Assembly: GCA_016287675.1 (NCBI GenBank) | Contig: JAEFAR010000004.1 | Location: 1 to 64,000 of the forward strand | Length of the DNA: 64,000 nucleotides | Direction of reading: 5' to 3' | From: Lachnospiraceae bacterium | GTDB lineage: Bacteria > Bacillota > Clostridia > Lachnospirales > Lachnospiraceae | Shown here: positions 63,976 to 64,000 of the stretch, piece by piece | How positions within the stretch are numbered: position 1 is the stretch's first letter | How the letters are laid out: each line of letters starts with the position of its first letter | Translations under genes and position numbers: made by a program | The notes under the pieces: model-generated | The model's database searches: none | What the model was told of the DNA's origin: nothing | The model's input: the letters and a program-made list of their open reading frames with translations, nothing else

Positions 63976-64000
63976 AATGTAAAAAATTAAGTCACGGGTA

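Noticed and set aside
1-64000. tRNA, rRNA, insertion sequence, integrase or prophage
   Set aside because: No clover-leaf with CCA-type ends, no rRNA signature sequence and no transposase, integrase or phage structural protein was found on either strand by eye.

Overview
This 64 kb window comes from a low-to-mid GC, Gram-positive, flagellated anaerobe, most likely a plant-glycan-degrading Lachnospiraceae (the Butyrivibrio, Roseburia and Lachnospira neighbourhood; the genus cannot be fixed from the sequence). The basis is the SD-rich starts, sigma-A promoters, clustered mannan and pectin genes with AraC regulators, and the syntenies hup-rqcP-divIC-tilS-hpt-ftsH and mbl-flgF/flgG. The sporulation genes yabP, yabQ and spoIIE, which usually lie between rqcP and tilS in spore formers, are absent. 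No rRNA, tRNA, CRISPR array, prophage or insertion sequence was seen.

Region 1 (1-27.6 kb) is a large beta-mannan utilisation locus. It holds a GH36 alpha-galactosidase, a chemoreceptor, a divergent AraC regulator, cellobiose 2-epimerase, 4-O-beta-mannosyl-glucose phosphorylase (GH130), a secreted CBM-GH26 mannanase lipoprotein, a mannooligosaccharide phosphorylase (GH130) and a CE17-like mannan acetyl esterase. The expected flow is: GH26 cuts mannan outside the cell; oligosaccharides are imported; GH36 and the esterase remove galactose and acetyl groups; the GH130 enzymes and the epimerase convert the chain to mannose-1-phosphate and glucose. Between the enzymes lies an unusually elaborate import module (10-25 kb): two solute-binding proteins (one with about 580 extra residues including CBM-like domains), two permease pairs, an anchored NHL/TPR protein, a Yip1-like membrane protein, a large membrane-anchored DUF5696-like protein, and a lipoprotein carrying four nearly identical 131-residue modules. 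There is no ATPase gene. This is the best candidate for an undescribed system.

Region 2 (27.6-34.7 kb) is a housekeeping block: hup, rqcP, divIC, tilS, hpt, ftsH, then an intracellular GH13 amylase.

Region 3 (34.8-41.4 kb) is A/T-richer and looks acquired. A perfect consensus promoter drives a structured leader RNA with a terminator (an orphan riboswitch-like element), followed by a ZnuC/ZnuB-type metal ABC transporter without a ZnuA, a small lipoprotein, and two secreted cysteine-rich proteins (231 and 1048 aa) built from repeated C-x5/9-C-x2-C-x9-14-H modules that look like metal sites.

Region 4 (41.4-49.5 kb) is a pectin-type oligosaccharide locus: divergent AraC regulator, solute-binding protein, two permeases, a GH63/MGH1-like hydrolase, a GH4 enzyme with the CHEV motif of alpha-galacturonidases, and a GH43 enzyme.

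Region 5 (49.7-64 kb) holds a Cache-GGDEF-EAL protein with a degenerate GGDEF, a small membrane protein, mbl, two flagellar rod/hook proteins, a rod-binding protein, recD2, a sugar nucleotidyltransferase, comFC, a YvyF-like flagellar protein, a YgjP-type metalloprotein, cvfB, a CPBP protease and trxB.
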